DNA from: Streptomyces sp. Ag109_O5-1
GTDB taxonomy: Bacteria > Actinomycetota > Actinomycetes > Streptomycetales > Streptomycetaceae
Assembly: GCF_003814875.1 (NCBI RefSeq)
Contig: NZ_RKQF01000001.1
Span: forward strand, 6,200,001-6,264,000
Direction of reading: 5' to 3'
Length of the DNA: 64,000 nucleotides
Position numbers and translations under genes: made by a program. Below, piece after piece: positions 1 to 8,735 of this stretch (the stretch's first letter is position 1; each line of letters begins with the position of its first letter). A model generated the notes under the pieces. It was not told the origin of the DNA, made no database searches, and saw only the letters and a list, made by a program, of their open reading frames with translations.

Positions 1-698
1 ATGTCCTGCCCGAGCTGCCGGCCCTGCGTCTGGAGAGCGACGAGCACCACCGGCACAAGGATGTCTACGACCACACGCTGATTGTCCTGGAGCAGGCGAT
101 GGCGCTGGAGGAGAACGGTCCCGATCTGACTCTCCGCCTCGCCGCGCTGCTGCACGACATCGGCAAGCCGCGCACCCGCCGTTTCGAGAAGGACGGCCGG
201 GTCTCGTTCCACCACCATGAGGTGGTCGGGGCGAAGATGACCAAGAAGCGCATGACGGCCCTGAAGTACTCCAACGAACTGGTGAAGGACGTCTCACGGC
301 TGGTCGAACTCCATCTGCGCTTCCACGGCTACGGGACCGGGGAGTGGACGGACTCGGCGGTCCGCCGCTACGTCCGCGACGCAGGACCGCTTCTTGACCG
401 ACTGCACAAGCTGACCAGGTCCGACTGCACCACCCGCAACAAGCGGAGGGCGGCGGCGCTCTCTCGCGCCTATGACGGCCTGGAAGAGCGCATCGCCGAA
501 CTTCAGGAGCGGGAGGAGCTGGACGCGATCCGCCCGGACCTCGACGGCAACCAGATCATGGAGATCCTGGGGATCCGGCCGGGCCCGGAGGTCGGCCAGG
601 CCTACAAGCACATGCTGGAGCTCCGGCTGGAGAACGGGCCGATGGAGCATGACGCGGCGGTGGCCGCGCTCAAGCAGTGGTGGGCCGAGCAGGGCTGA
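1..698 (+). CDS. cca: CCA tRNA nucleotidyltransferase, C-terminal part (5' end outside window)
   Basis: The reading frame is open from base 3, so only the last 231 residues are present. It carries an HD-type metal phosphohydrolase domain: His24 in YDHT, HDIG at residues 51-54, then a HHHE stretch. An Arg-rich helical tail follows. This is the layout of bacterial class II CCA-adding enzymes with a C-terminal HD domain. The family adds or repairs the CCA end of tRNAs in the cytoplasm. The nucleotidyltransferase head lies outside the window, so a poly(A)-polymerase-like activity cannot be excluded. In Streptomyces this gene sits near parAB/rnpA on the oriC flank, which fits the surrounding parS sites. 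The stop is followed within 3 bases by a 48 bp palindrome. Confidence 0.88.
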   Translation, partial: VLPELPALRLESDEHHRHKDVYDHTLIVLEQAMALEENGPDLTLRLAALLHDIGKPRTRRFEKDGRVSFHHHEVVGAKMTKKRMTALKYSNELVKDVSRLVELHLRFHGYGTGEWTDSAVRRYVRDAGPLLDRLHKLTRSDCTTRNKRRAAALSRAYDGLEERIAELQEREELDAIRPDLDGNQIMEILGIRPGPEVGQAYKHMLELRLENGPMEHDAAVAALKQWWAEQG

Positions 699-700
699 GC

Positions 701-748
701 GTGTGGATCGAGGTCATGTTTCACGTGAAACATGACCTCGATCCACAC
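701..748. terminator. 48 bp perfect palindrome with embedded parS (718-731)
   Basis: Two 24-base arms are perfectly complementary around the centre at 724/725. The inner 14 bases, 718-731, are the exact ParB site GTTTCACGTGAAAC. It lies 3 bases after the cca stop in a convergent gene gap. As RNA it would form a long stem, so it could end transcription as well as bind ParB. The parS match is seen directly; the terminator role is inferred. Confidence 0.75.
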
Positions 749-752
749 GGGA

Positions 753-788
753 CGAGGGGCGATGTTTCACGTGAAACATCGCCCCTCG
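753..788. terminator. 36 bp perfect palindrome with embedded parS (764-777)
   Basis: Arms 753-770 and 771-788 are perfectly complementary, and the centre is an exact parS at 764-777. It lies 4 bases from the stop codon of the convergent MFS gene. Together with the palindrome at 701-748 it makes a back-to-back pair, one next to each stop codon, with parS starts 46 bp apart. Confidence 0.75.
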
Positions 789-791
789 CTG

Positions 792-2069
792 CTACTCCCG
801 TACTTCGAGCAGTCCTTCAACGCGGGCCATGGTCACAGCAACGGCTGCGTAGACGACCGCGACCGTGATGACGAGGCTCGCCGAGCGACCGTCCGGCGGC
901 AGCATCAGGGCGGCGACACCGGCGGCCCCGACGAAGGCGACGTTGAAGAGCACGTCGTACACGGAGAAGATCCGGCCGCGGAAGCCGTCGTCGACGGAGG
1001 ACTGCACGATGGTGTCCGTGGAGATCTTCGCTCCCTGGGTGATCAGCCCCAGGACGAAGGCGGCGACCAGCATGGGGCCGGTCGTGAACGGGAGGCCCAG
1101 AGCCGGCACCAGGACGGCGGCGGACGCCGCGCACACGACGATCCAACGGCCGGGACCGAGTCGTCCCGCGGCATAGGGCGTCACCAACGCCGCCGCGAAG
1201 AAACCGGCGCCGGAGATCCCCAGTGCCAGCCCCAGCAGTCGCAGGCCGTCGTCCGGATTCGAGGCGAGTGCATAGCGGCACAGCATCAGCACCAGGACCA
1301 GCAGTGCGCCGTAGCAGAAGCGCATCAGCGTCATGGCGAACAGGGCCCAGGCCGCCTCACGGCGCTCGGGCGCGGCGAGATGCCGTACCGCCGCCAGCAG
1401 GTCCCGGACGGTGGTGACGACGGCCGTGCCCAGGCGTGGCGGTGCCGACCGCCGGTCGGGGCCGAGCAGCCAGGGAGCCATGGTCAGTGAGGTGAGGGCC
1501 GCGCACAGGTACAGCGCGGCGCCCAGCACCACCACCGCGGCGTCGGAGTCCGAGGCCACCAGCCGTACGGCGAAGGCGAGTCCGCCGCCGGCGGTCGCAG
1601 CGAGGGTTCCGGCGGTCGGGGACAGGGAGTTGGCCAGCACCAGCCGATCGGTGTCGACCACCCGCGGCAGGGCGGCGGAGAGCCCCGAGAGAACGAAGCG
1701 GTTGACGGCCGTGACGCACAGGGCGGAGACATAGAAGAGCCAGTCGGGGACATGGCTCACCATCAGCGCTGCGGTGACCGAGGCCAGCAGCGCGCGCAGC
1801 AGATTGCCGTAGAGGAGGACCTGGCGGCGTCGCCAGCGGTCCAGCAGGACGCCGGCGAAGGGTCCCACGAGGGAGTACGGGAGGAGCAGGACCGACATGG
1901 CGGAGGCGATCGCGGCCGGTGAGGTCTGCTTCTCCGGGGAGAAGACGACGTAGGCGGCCAGCGCGACCTGGTAGACGCCGTCGGCGCCCTGGGAGAGCAG
2001 GCGTACGGCGAGCAGGCGGCGGAAGTTCCGCAGGCGCAGCAGGACACGCAGGTCGCGGACGACGGGCAT
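792..2069 (-). CDS. MFS transporter
   Basis: A 425-residue integral membrane protein with about 12 hydrophobic segments. The loop after the second segment reads LLDRWRRRQ, the usual major-facilitator loop 2-3 signature. The overall pattern resembles the MFS_3 exporters (EntS-like). The substrate cannot be read from sequence. I chose the ATG at 2069 (MPVVRDLRVLL); an upstream start at 2141 is open but would run through the hairpin at 2107-2138 that ends the ino1 transcript. No strong ribosome site precedes 2069, so the start is only probable. It is convergent with cca across two parS palindromes. Confidence 0.7.
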   Translation of the reverse strand: MPVVRDLRVLLRLRNFRRLLAVRLLSQGADGVYQVALAAYVVFSPEKQTSPAAIASAMSVLLLPYSLVGPFAGVLLDRWRRRQVLLYGNLLRALLASVTAALMVSHVPDWLFYVSALCVTAVNRFVLSGLSAALPRVVDTDRLVLANSLSPTAGTLAATAGGGLAFAVRLVASDSDAAVVVLGAALYLCAALTSLTMAPWLLGPDRRSAPPRLGTAVVTTVRDLLAAVRHLAAPERREAAWALFAMTLMRFCYGALLVLVLMLCRYALASNPDDGLRLLGLALGISGAGFFAAALVTPYAAGRLGPGRWIVVCAASAAVLVPALGLPFTTGPMLVAAFVLGLITQGAKISTDTIVQSSVDDGFRGRIFSVYDVLFNVAFVGAAGVAALMLPPDGRSASLVITVAVVYAAVAVTMARVEGLLEVRE

Positions 2070-2106
2070 GGGGCACAGCCTCACATATGGGACCGCACAT
2101 AGGGGA

Positions 2107-2138
2107 AGGGTCCCCGGGTCGGATGACCCGGGGACCCT
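2107..2138 (-). terminator. terminator of ino1
   Basis: A perfect 14 bp GC-rich stem (2107-2120 with 2125-2138) has a 4-base loop. It lies about 60 bases past the ino1 stop on the minus strand. Just before the hairpin on that strand is a run of seven A residues. Confidence 0.7.
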
Positions 2139-2198
2139 CACAGCCCTGGCAGGAGCGTTTTTTTGCGAGCTTTGGCTCTGGTGTGCGGTGGTGTCGGG

Positions 2199-3281
2199 TC
2201 AGCGCTCGACGTCGCCGCGGATGAACTTCTCCACGTTCTCGCGGGCCTCGTCGTCGAAGTACTGGACCGGCGGGGACTTCATGAAGTAGCTCGACGCGGA
2301 GAGGATCGGGCCGCCGATGCCGCGGTCCTTGGCGATCTTCGCGGCACGCAGGGCATCGATGATGACACCGGCAGAGTTCGGGGAGTCCCAGACCTCGAGC
2401 TTGTACTCCAGGTTCAGCGGGACATCGCCGAAGGCGCGGCCCTCGAGGCGGACGTACGCCCACTTGCGGTCGTCGAGCCAGGCGACCCAGTCGGACGGGC
2501 CGATGTGGACGTTGCCCTCGCCGAGCTCGCGGTCGCGGATCTGGGAGGTGACGGCCTGCGTCTTGGAGATCTTCTTGGACTCCAGGCGCTCACGCTCGAG
2601 CATGTTCTTGAAGTCCATGTTGCCGCCGACGTTCAGCTGCATCGTGCGGTCCAGGACGACACCCCGGTCCTCGAACAGCTTCGCCATGACGCGGTGCGTG
2701 ATGGTCGCGCCGACCTGCGACTTGATGTCGTCACCGACGATCGGGACACCGGCCTCGGTGAACTTGTCCGCCCACTCCTTGGTGCCGGCGATGAAGACCG
2801 GGAGGGCGTTGACGAAGGCGACCTTGGCGTCGATGGCGCACTGGGCGTAGAACTTCGCCGCGTCCTCGGAGCCGACGGGCAGGTAGCAGACGAGGACGTC
2901 GACCTGCTTGTCCTTGAGGACCTGGACGACGTCGACCGGCTCGGCCTCGGACTCCTCGATGGTCTGGCGGTAGTACTTGCCGAGGCCGTCGAGGGTGTGG
3001 CCGCGCTGCACGGTGACACCGGACGTGGGCACGTCACAGATCTTGATGGTGTTGTTCTCGGAGGCGCCGATGGCGTCCGCCAGGTCGAGGCCGACCTTCT
3101 TGGCGTCCACGTCGAACGCGGCGACGAACTCGACGTCCTTGACGTGGTAGTCGCCGAACTGGACGTGCATCAGGCCGGGGACCCTGGACGCCGGGTCGGC
3201 GTCCTTGTAGTACTCGACTCCCTGCACCAGCGACGCGGCACAGTTGCCCACGCCGACGATGGCTACGCGAACCGAACCCAT
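2199..3281 (-). CDS. ino1: myo-inositol-3-phosphate synthase
   Basis: A 360-residue protein that converts glucose 6-phosphate to 1D-myo-inositol 3-phosphate with NAD, in the cytoplasm. It has the N-terminal Rossmann motif GVGNCAAS (about residues 10-17). Later conserved blocks include FINALPVFIAGT-type, the GDDIKSQVGAT substrate loop and LNVGGNMDF. Length matches the short actinobacterial/archaeal form. The ATG at 3281 is preceded by GGGAG; the longer frame to 3398 overlaps the padR tail and is rejected. In actinomycetes the product feeds mycothiol and phosphatidylinositol synthesis. It lies 43 bases after padR on the same strand, so the two are likely cotranscribed and controlled by PadR. 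Confidence 0.95.
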   Translation of the reverse strand: MGSVRVAIVGVGNCAASLVQGVEYYKDADPASRVPGLMHVQFGDYHVKDVEFVAAFDVDAKKVGLDLADAIGASENNTIKICDVPTSGVTVQRGHTLDGLGKYYRQTIEESEAEPVDVVQVLKDKQVDVLVCYLPVGSEDAAKFYAQCAIDAKVAFVNALPVFIAGTKEWADKFTEAGVPIVGDDIKSQVGATITHRVMAKLFEDRGVVLDRTMQLNVGGNMDFKNMLERERLESKKISKTQAVTSQIRDRELGEGNVHIGPSDWVAWLDDRKWAYVRLEGRAFGDVPLNLEYKLEVWDSPNSAGVIIDALRAAKIAKDRGIGGPILSASSYFMKSPPVQYFDDEARENVEKFIRGDVER

Positions 3282-3324
3282 TCCGGTTGCTCCCTGTGTG
3301 TACGAGTGAGGCCCTGAGCGGGTC

Positions 3325-4008
3325 TCACGTGGCGGTGTCGTCGGGCAGATCCGGCCGGAGGGAATCCCCGGACCGGGGCAGGCTGCCCGGCGCTCCATTG
3401 GTGGTGTTCTGCTGAGCGGCTCCCCCGGACGCAGAACCCTTCAGGTCCCGTCCGGCCCGCTCGCTCTCGATGAGCTCGTTCAGCCAGCGCACTTCGCGCT
3501 CCACGGACTCCATCCCGTGGCGCTGGAGCTCAAGCGTGTAGTCGTCGAGGCGCTCCCGGGTGCGCGTCAGCGAGACGCGCATCTTCTCCAGGCGCTCCTC
3601 CAGCCGGCTGCGGCGGCCCTCCAGCACTCGCATCCGTACATCGCGCGAGGTCTGCCCGAAGAAGGCGAACCGCGCGGCGAAGTGCTCGTCCTCGTACGCA
3701 TCGGGGCCGGTCTGGGAAAGGAGCTCCTCGAAGTGCTCCTTACCTTCGGCCGTCAACCGGTAGACGATCTTGGCGCGGCGGCCGGCGAGCGGCGCGGCGA
3801 GGGCGTCCTCGGCGGTGTTTCCCGGTTCCTCGATCAACCAGCCGTTGGTGACCAGCGTCTTGAGGCAGGGGTAGAGCGTCCCGTAGCTGAACGCCCGGAA
3901 GACGCCCAGTGATGTGTTGAGCCGTTTCCGCAGCTCATAGCCGTGCATCGGGGACTCGCGAAGCAGGCCGAGTACGGCGAACTCGAGGATGCCGGAGCGC
4001 CGGCTCAT
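3325..4008 (-). CDS. PadR-family transcriptional regulator
   Basis: A 227-residue DNA-binding regulator. Residues about 4-90 form the PadR winged helix (LEFAVLGLLRESPMHGYELRKRL, then FSYGTLYPCLKTL). A long coiled-coil dimerisation region follows (RRSRLEERLEKMRVSLTRTRERL) and then a Gly/Asn/Ser-rich, low-complexity tail. The ATG at 4008 has a perfect AAGGAGG site. It is directly upstream of ino1, so it probably controls inositol synthesis and itself. A 19-base inverted repeat at 4050-4068, about 40 bases before the start, has the ATGT...ACAT ends typical of PadR operators. The ligand is unknown. Confidence 0.88.
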   Translation of the reverse strand: MSRRSGILEFAVLGLLRESPMHGYELRKRLNTSLGVFRAFSYGTLYPCLKTLVTNGWLIEEPGNTAEDALAAPLAGRRAKIVYRLTAEGKEHFEELLSQTGPDAYEDEHFAARFAFFGQTSRDVRMRVLEGRRSRLEERLEKMRVSLTRTRERLDDYTLELQRHGMESVEREVRWLNELIESERAGRDLKGSASGGAAQQNTTNGAPGSLPRSGDSLRPDLPDDTAT

Positions 4009-4372
4009 CGTCGCCTCCTTCTCGTCCGCTGGTCGCTTATCTCGCTCTGATGTATCGACTCGATACATCCCGACGATAGATCGGGCTGACCTATGCGACA
4101 AGAGGAGCGACGGTGAACGGGATCACATCACCGATTCGCAGGAGGCAAGTTGCCTGATTTGGTGTGAACTTCGGGGCCCGGCGAGTTTTGGCGGTGCGTA
4201 GTCTGTGCGGCATGCAGACCACCGGGAACCAAGTGACGCCTGGGGGGCGTCGATGTCCTCGGTGCCGTACGGGTGAATGCAGGACCGACCACATCCGTAC
4301 TTCGGGGGGACCGGAAACCAGCCGCCGTTTCCAGGCGCGCACGGGTGCGCCTGCCCGAGGAGTAATCGTTCG
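4009..4372. other. divergent intergenic region padR / penicillin-binding protein
   Basis: This 364-base gap between divergent genes has no credible gene. It holds the PadR-type repeat at 4050-4068. For the rightward gene a weak ECF-type promoter is possible: GGAACC at 4225-4230 and CGTC at 4248-4251, 17 bases apart, resembling sigma-E promoters of cell-wall genes. The ribosome site for the PBP is GAGGAG near 4357. Confidence 0.4.
4050..4068. promoter_or_regulatory. inverted repeat, candidate PadR operator
   Basis: ATGTATCG (4050-4057) and CGATACAT (4061-4068) are perfect inverted arms with a 3-base spacer. They lie upstream of padR. Known PadR sites have ATGT and ACAT ends; the spacing here is 11 rather than the classical 8. 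Confidence 0.6.
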
Positions 4373-7015
4373 ATGAGCGAGCACCGTCGCAAACCGCCGC
4401 AGCCGCAGGGAGGCGGAGACGGACGTGCCGCGGCCCGACGCGGCCAGTACGATCCGTCCTCCGGCCGCCGTGCGGCACCGCGAGGCGCCACCGGGTCTCC
4501 TTCCGACTATGGGTTCCGTTCCTACGGGACGGACTCCCAGGGCTCGGGTGGTGCAGAGCGCCCCTATGGCAGCCGTGCCGAAGCACGCCGGGCGGCGCAG
4601 AGAAACACGGGAGGCCGCCGCAGAACGGCCGACAACGGGAGTCATGGTCCGGGCGGTCCTGCCGGGCCAGGGCGTGGCAGAGGCCGCGCGTCGATGGCGC
4701 CCGGCAAGAAGCGCCTCATCGACTACCCCAGGGCGCACAAGTTCGGCTGGCGCCGCTGGGTGCCCTCCTGGAAGCTCGTCTCGGGGCTGTCCCTCACCTT
4801 CCTCGGCAGTCTGGTCGCCCTGGTCGGTGTCGGCTACGCCATGGTGGGCGTCCCGAGCGAGAACACGGCGGCCCAGTCCCAGAACAACGTCTACTACTGG
4901 GGCAACAACCAGCAGATGGTCGCGACCGGTACGGGCGTGAACCGGCAGAACGTCACCATCGACCAGATCCCCGAGGCCATGCAGTACGCGGTGATCTCGG
5001 CGGAGAACAAGAGCTTCTACACGGACTCGGGCGTCGACCCCATGGGTATCGCCCGTGCCCTGGTCAACATGGCCCGGGGTGGCCAGACGCAGGGTGGTTC
5101 GACGATCACACAGCAGTTCGTCAAGAACACCTACCTCAGCCAGGACCAGACGATCACACGCAAGTTCAAGGAGATGTTCATCTCCATCAAGGTGGGCACC
5201 AAGCTCACCAAGCCGGAGATCCTCCAGGGCTACCTGAACACCTCGTACTTCGGCCGGGGCGCGTACGGCATCCAGGCCGCCGCCCAGACCTACTACGGCG
5301 TGAACGCCAAGGACCTCACCCCCAGCCAGTGCGCGGTCCTGGCGTCGCTGCTCAAGGGCGCGACCTACTACGACCCCGCGGGCAACCCGGACATCGACCC
5401 CTCGGCCACCAAGCAGGCCAACTACAAGCGGTCGCACGACCGCTGGGCCTGGATCCTCGAGGAGATGCACAAGGACGGGCACCTCAACGACGCCGACTAC
5501 CAGCAGGCCATAAAGACGTACCCCCTGCCCCAGGGCCGCAAGGCGGTCAAGGGCATGACCGGCCAGATCAGCTACCTCGCCGACACGGCCAAGAAGTACG
5601 TCCTCGCACACTCCAACATCACCGAGGCGCAGTTCGACCAGGGCGGCTACCAGATCTACACGACCTTCGACAAGGACAAGGTCAACGCGCTCAGCGCGGC
5701 CGTGGCCAAGGTGCAGAAGGCGCGCCTGGACCCGAAGAACCGCGAGAAGGACAAGTACGTCCAGTTCGGTGCCGCGTCGGTGGTGCCCAACGACGGCAAG
5801 GTCGTCGCCCTGTACGGCGGTGCGGGCTACGAGAACAACCACTTCACCAACAACGCCGACACCTCCGGCGTCCCCGTCGGTTCGACGTGGAAGCCGTTCG
5901 TCCTGGCCGCGGCCATGCAGGACGGCACGTACAAGACCGACGGTGTCGGGGTGTCGCCGCTGAGCAAGTACAACGGCGACGACAACCTCAAGGTGCAGCG
6001 GCCGGACGGCACGTTCTACCTGAACAAGGACAACTCGATCTTCCGTCAGCGGAACGAGAGCACCCACGCCTGGGGCTACATCACCCTGCGCAAGGCGATG
6101 GAGCAGTCGATCAACACGCCGTTCGTGCAACTGGGCGTGGACGTGGGACTCACGAAGGTCCGTGAAATGGCCCACGCCTCCGGAATCCTGAACGACAGCA
6201 TGTTGCAGGGTCTGAACCCGTCGTTCGCCATCGGTACGTCCACCCCCAGTGCCATCCGCATGGCCGATGCCTATGCGACCTTCGCGGCGTCCGGCGAACA
6301 CGTGGAGCCGTATTCCGTGACCGCGGTCAAGTACGGCGGGCAGCCGCTGAACGGCTTCGACAAGCCGAAGGCGTCCAGGGCCATGGACGAGAACGTCGCG
6401 AACAACGTCACGGACGTCCTGCAGAACGTCATCCAGAACGGCACGGGCCAGAACGCCAAGGCCCTGGGCCGTACGGCGGCGGGCAAGACCGGTACCACCG
6501 ACAGCAACAAGTCGGCCTGGTTCGTCGGCTACACCCGGCAGCTGGCGACGTCGGTGGCGATGTTCCGTGAGAACCCGAAGGACGCCGAACTGCTCTCCAT
6601 GAACGGCACCGCCGGCGTGGAGTCCATCCACGGTGGTGACATCCCGACCTCGGTGTGGACCGAGTACATGAAGGCCGCGCTGAAGAACTCCAACGACCTG
6701 GCCTTCCCCGAGGCGACCAAGATCGGTCAGATCTCCGACGAGGCGGGGGCTCCCTCCCCGACGCCGACGATCAGCATCACGCCGAGCGAGACGCCGAGCG
6801 CCACGCCCAGCGCCACGCCCAGTGAGACGGTCACCGCGCCGTCGCCCAGCGCGACCGAGACCTGCCAGTTCGCCTGGAACTGCTCGACCGACGGCGGCGA
6901 CACCGGAAGCACGTCCGGTACGACCTCCTCGCCGACAGCCACGGAGACGACCGGCAACGGAAACAGCAGAGGCAATGCCAATGGCGGAAACCTCTTCGGC
7001 GGGTCGACCGGCTAA
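4373..7015 (+). CDS. class A penicillin-binding protein (transglycosylase/transpeptidase)
   Basis: An 880-residue bifunctional peptidoglycan synthase. Residues 1-133 are a basic Gly/Arg/Pro-rich cytoplasmic tail, and about 134-160 is the single membrane anchor. The GT51 transglycosylase has its catalytic Glu in AENKSF (about residue 211) and the motif GGSTITQQF (about 241-249). The transpeptidase has STWK (Ser504-Lys507), SIN (579-581) and KTG (705-707). A Ser/Thr/Pro-rich extracellular tail with TPSATPSE-type repeats ends the protein. ATG 4373 has GAGGAG upstream; the frame is open further upstream to 4277. It polymerises lipid II and cross-links stem peptides outside the membrane. FemX and an Alr-like protein nearby also concern wall synthesis. 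Confidence 0.93.
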   Translation: MSEHRRKPPQPQGGGDGRAAARRGQYDPSSGRRAAPRGATGSPSDYGFRSYGTDSQGSGGAERPYGSRAEARRAAQRNTGGRRRTADNGSHGPGGPAGPGRGRGRASMAPGKKRLIDYPRAHKFGWRRWVPSWKLVSGLSLTFLGSLVALVGVGYAMVGVPSENTAAQSQNNVYYWGNNQQMVATGTGVNRQNVTIDQIPEAMQYAVISAENKSFYTDSGVDPMGIARALVNMARGGQTQGGSTITQQFVKNTYLSQDQTITRKFKEMFISIKVGTKLTKPEILQGYLNTSYFGRGAYGIQAAAQTYYGVNAKDLTPSQCAVLASLLKGATYYDPAGNPDIDPSATKQANYKRSHDRWAWILEEMHKDGHLNDADYQQAIKTYPLPQGRKAVKGMTGQISYLADTAKKYVLAHSNITEAQFDQGGYQIYTTFDKDKVNALSAAVAKVQKARLDPKNREKDKYVQFGAASVVPNDGKVVALYGGAGYENNHFTNNADTSGVPVGSTWKPFVLAAAMQDGTYKTDGVGVSPLSKYNGDDNLKVQRPDGTFYLNKDNSIFRQRNESTHAWGYITLRKAMEQSINTPFVQLGVDVGLTKVREMAHASGILNDSMLQGLNPSFAIGTSTPSAIRMADAYATFAASGEHVEPYSVTAVKYGGQPLNGFDKPKASRAMDENVANNVTDVLQNVIQNGTGQNAKALGRTAAGKTGTTDSNKSAWFVGYTRQLATSVAMFRENPKDAELLSMNGTAGVESIHGGDIPTSVWTEYMKAALKNSNDLAFPEATKIGQISDEAGAPSPTPTISITPSETPSATPSATPSETVTAPSPSATETCQFAWNCSTDGGDTGSTSGTTSSPTATETTGNGNSRGNANGGNLFGGSTG

Positions 7016-7062
7016 CCGCGAGACCCTTGACCGGTTGGTGACCATTTCGCCCGCCGAAGCAT

Positions 7063-7076
7063 GTTTCACGTGAAAC
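7063..7076. other. parS (ParB-binding site)
   Basis: Exact GTTTCACGTGAAAC, 47 bases after the PBP stop and just before the hairpin at 7079-7110. It lies in a same-strand gap, not inside a longer palindrome. Confidence 0.9.
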
Positions 7077-7078
7077 AG

Positions 7079-7110
7079 GGGCCGCTGCATCCGACGAGGT
7101 GCGGCGGCCC
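7079..7110 (+). terminator. hairpin after the PBP gene
   Basis: An 11 bp stem (7079-7089 with 7100-7110, one T-G wobble) with a 10-base loop, 64 bases past the stop. It lacks a clear T tract, which is common in high-GC actinomycetes. Confidence 0.55.
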
Positions 7111-7139
7111 TCGGCGTATTCCTAGAGAGGTACGGCAGG

Positions 7140-8648
7140 ATGGGCCCCATGCCCAGTGCAGAGACGACGCCCGCGGGCGTGCGCGAGCCGGAGCCGGTGC
7201 GGCCGACCAGGGAAGACGAGATCGCCGCGGCAGGCAGTGAGCTGATCGGTGGCCCCATCGGGCGGCGTGTGCTGCTCGGGACGTCCTGGTGGACGCCCCT
7301 GCGGGTCGTGGTGCTCGTGGCGATCGGGATGTTCGCCCTCGGAATGGTCCAGAAGGTGCCCTGCTACGACAGTGGCTGGTTCTTCGGGGCGAGCTCCCAG
7401 TACACCCACGCCTGCTACTCGGACATCCCGCACCTCTACCAGGGGCGAGGCTTCGCCGACGGCCTGGTGCCCTACTTCGACAAGCTCCAGGGCGACATGG
7501 ACTACCTCGAATACCCGGTGCTGACCGGTGTGTTCATGGAGGTGGCCGCGTGGCTCACGCCGGGCAGCGGCAGCATCCAGCTCCAGGAGCAGGTGTACTG
7601 GTTCGTCAACGCCGGGATGCTGATGGTGTGCGCCGCCGTCATCGCGGTGTGCGTGGTCCGTACGCACCGCCGGCGCCCCTGGGACGGTCTGCTGGTCGCC
7701 CTGGCGCCCGCCTTCGCGCTGACCGCCACCATCAACTGGGACCTCCTGGCGGTCGCTCTGACGGCCGCGGCGATGCTGATGTGGTCCCGGAGCCGTCCCC
7801 TCGCCTTCGGGGTCCTCCTGGGGCTTGCCACGGCCGCCAAGCTGTACCCCGTGTTCCTGCTGGGGCCGCTGTTCCTGCTGTGCTGGCGCGCGGGCAAATG
7901 GCGGGAGTTCTGGATCGCCACGGGCGGTGCGGTGGCCGCCTGGCTCGTCGTGAACCTGCCGGTGATGCTCTTCGCCTTCGACGGCTGGTCGAAGTTCTAC
8001 ACCTTCAGCCACGACCGGGGCGTCGACTTCGGCTCGTTCTGGCTGATCTGGGCGCAGAACACGACCACCCCGCCGTCCACCGACTTCGTGAACAACGCGG
8101 CCATGGCCCTGGTGCTGCTCTGCTTCCTGGGCATCGCCGCCCTGGCCCTCACCGCCCCGCGCCGGCCGCGCTTCGCCCAGCTGGCCTTCCTGGTGGTGGC
8201 GGCCTTCATCCTCACCAACAAGGTCTACTCCCCCCAGTACGTCCTGTGGCTGGTGCCGCTGGCCGTCCTCGCCCGGCCGAAGTGGCGGGACTTCCTGATC
8301 TGGCAGGCGTGCGAGGTGGCGTACTTCCTGGGGATCTGGATGTACCTCGCGTACACGACCAGCGGAGACGCCCACAAGGGTCTCCCCACCAACGGCTACC
8401 ACTGGGCGATCGCCGTGCACCTGCTGGGCACGCTCTACCTGTGCGCGATGGTCGTACGCGACATCCTCATGCCCGAGCGGGACGTGGTGCGCCGCTCCGG
8501 TGACGACGACCCCTCGGGCGGGGTGCTGGACGGCGCGGAAGACGTCTTCGTGCTCGGCTCCGCGGCCCGTCCCCCACGCCACGCCGTCCAGTTCGAGGGG
8601 CCGCAGGTGGAATGGGGAAGCCGATCCTCCGAGGACAGTTCGCTCTGA
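7140..8648 (+). CDS. integral membrane glycosyltransferase, GT87/DUF2029 type
   Basis: A 502-residue polytopic membrane protein with about 10-12 hydrophobic helices and a first helix near residue 54. An acidic periplasmic-type stretch (GDMDYLEYPVLTG) follows the first helix. LATAAKLYPVFLLGPLFLL and NKVYSPQYVLWL are blocks typical of GT-C polyprenol-phosphate-mannose-dependent transferases of family GT87 (PimE-like). Such enzymes move sugars outside the membrane, often in lipomannan, polysaccharide or glycoprotein assembly; the acceptor here is unknown. The C-terminal 60 residues are a soluble acidic tail. ATG 7140 follows GAGAGG; an in-frame ATG three codons later is an alternative. It follows the PBP on the same strand. 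Confidence 0.72.
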   Translation: MGPMPSAETTPAGVREPEPVRPTREDEIAAAGSELIGGPIGRRVLLGTSWWTPLRVVVLVAIGMFALGMVQKVPCYDSGWFFGASSQYTHACYSDIPHLYQGRGFADGLVPYFDKLQGDMDYLEYPVLTGVFMEVAAWLTPGSGSIQLQEQVYWFVNAGMLMVCAAVIAVCVVRTHRRRPWDGLLVALAPAFALTATINWDLLAVALTAAAMLMWSRSRPLAFGVLLGLATAAKLYPVFLLGPLFLLCWRAGKWREFWIATGGAVAAWLVVNLPVMLFAFDGWSKFYTFSHDRGVDFGSFWLIWAQNTTTPPSTDFVNNAAMALVLLCFLGIAALALTAPRRPRFAQLAFLVVAAFILTNKVYSPQYVLWLVPLAVLARPKWRDFLIWQACEVAYFLGIWMYLAYTTSGDAHKGLPTNGYHWAIAVHLLGTLYLCAMVVRDILMPERDVVRRSGDDDPSGGVLDGAEDVFVLGSAARPPRHAVQFEGPQVEWGSRSSEDSSL

Positions 8649-8681
8649 GCGAACGGCTCTCCCTGCTGGCCGAGGGCGGAG

Positions 8682-8719
8682 AAAAGGGCCGTACACGGAA
8701 GTCCGTGTACGGCCCTTTT
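8682..8719. terminator. bidirectional terminator
   Basis: A perfect 18 bp stem (8682-8699 with 8702-8719) starts with AAAA and ends with TTTT, so it has a T tract on either strand. It lies between the convergent GT87 and Alr-like genes. Confidence 0.9.
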
Positions 8720-8735
8720 CGCTGTCCTTTAAACC

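Noticed and set aside
2070..2141. An upstream start of the MFS gene at 2141.
   Set aside because: It would translate through a perfect terminator hairpin and lacks a ribosome site.
4091..7258. A 1055-codon open frame on the minus strand opposite the PBP.
   Set aside because: Low-complexity Arg/Gly/Val sequence, no motif, no ribosome site; it is the shadow of the PBP reading frame.
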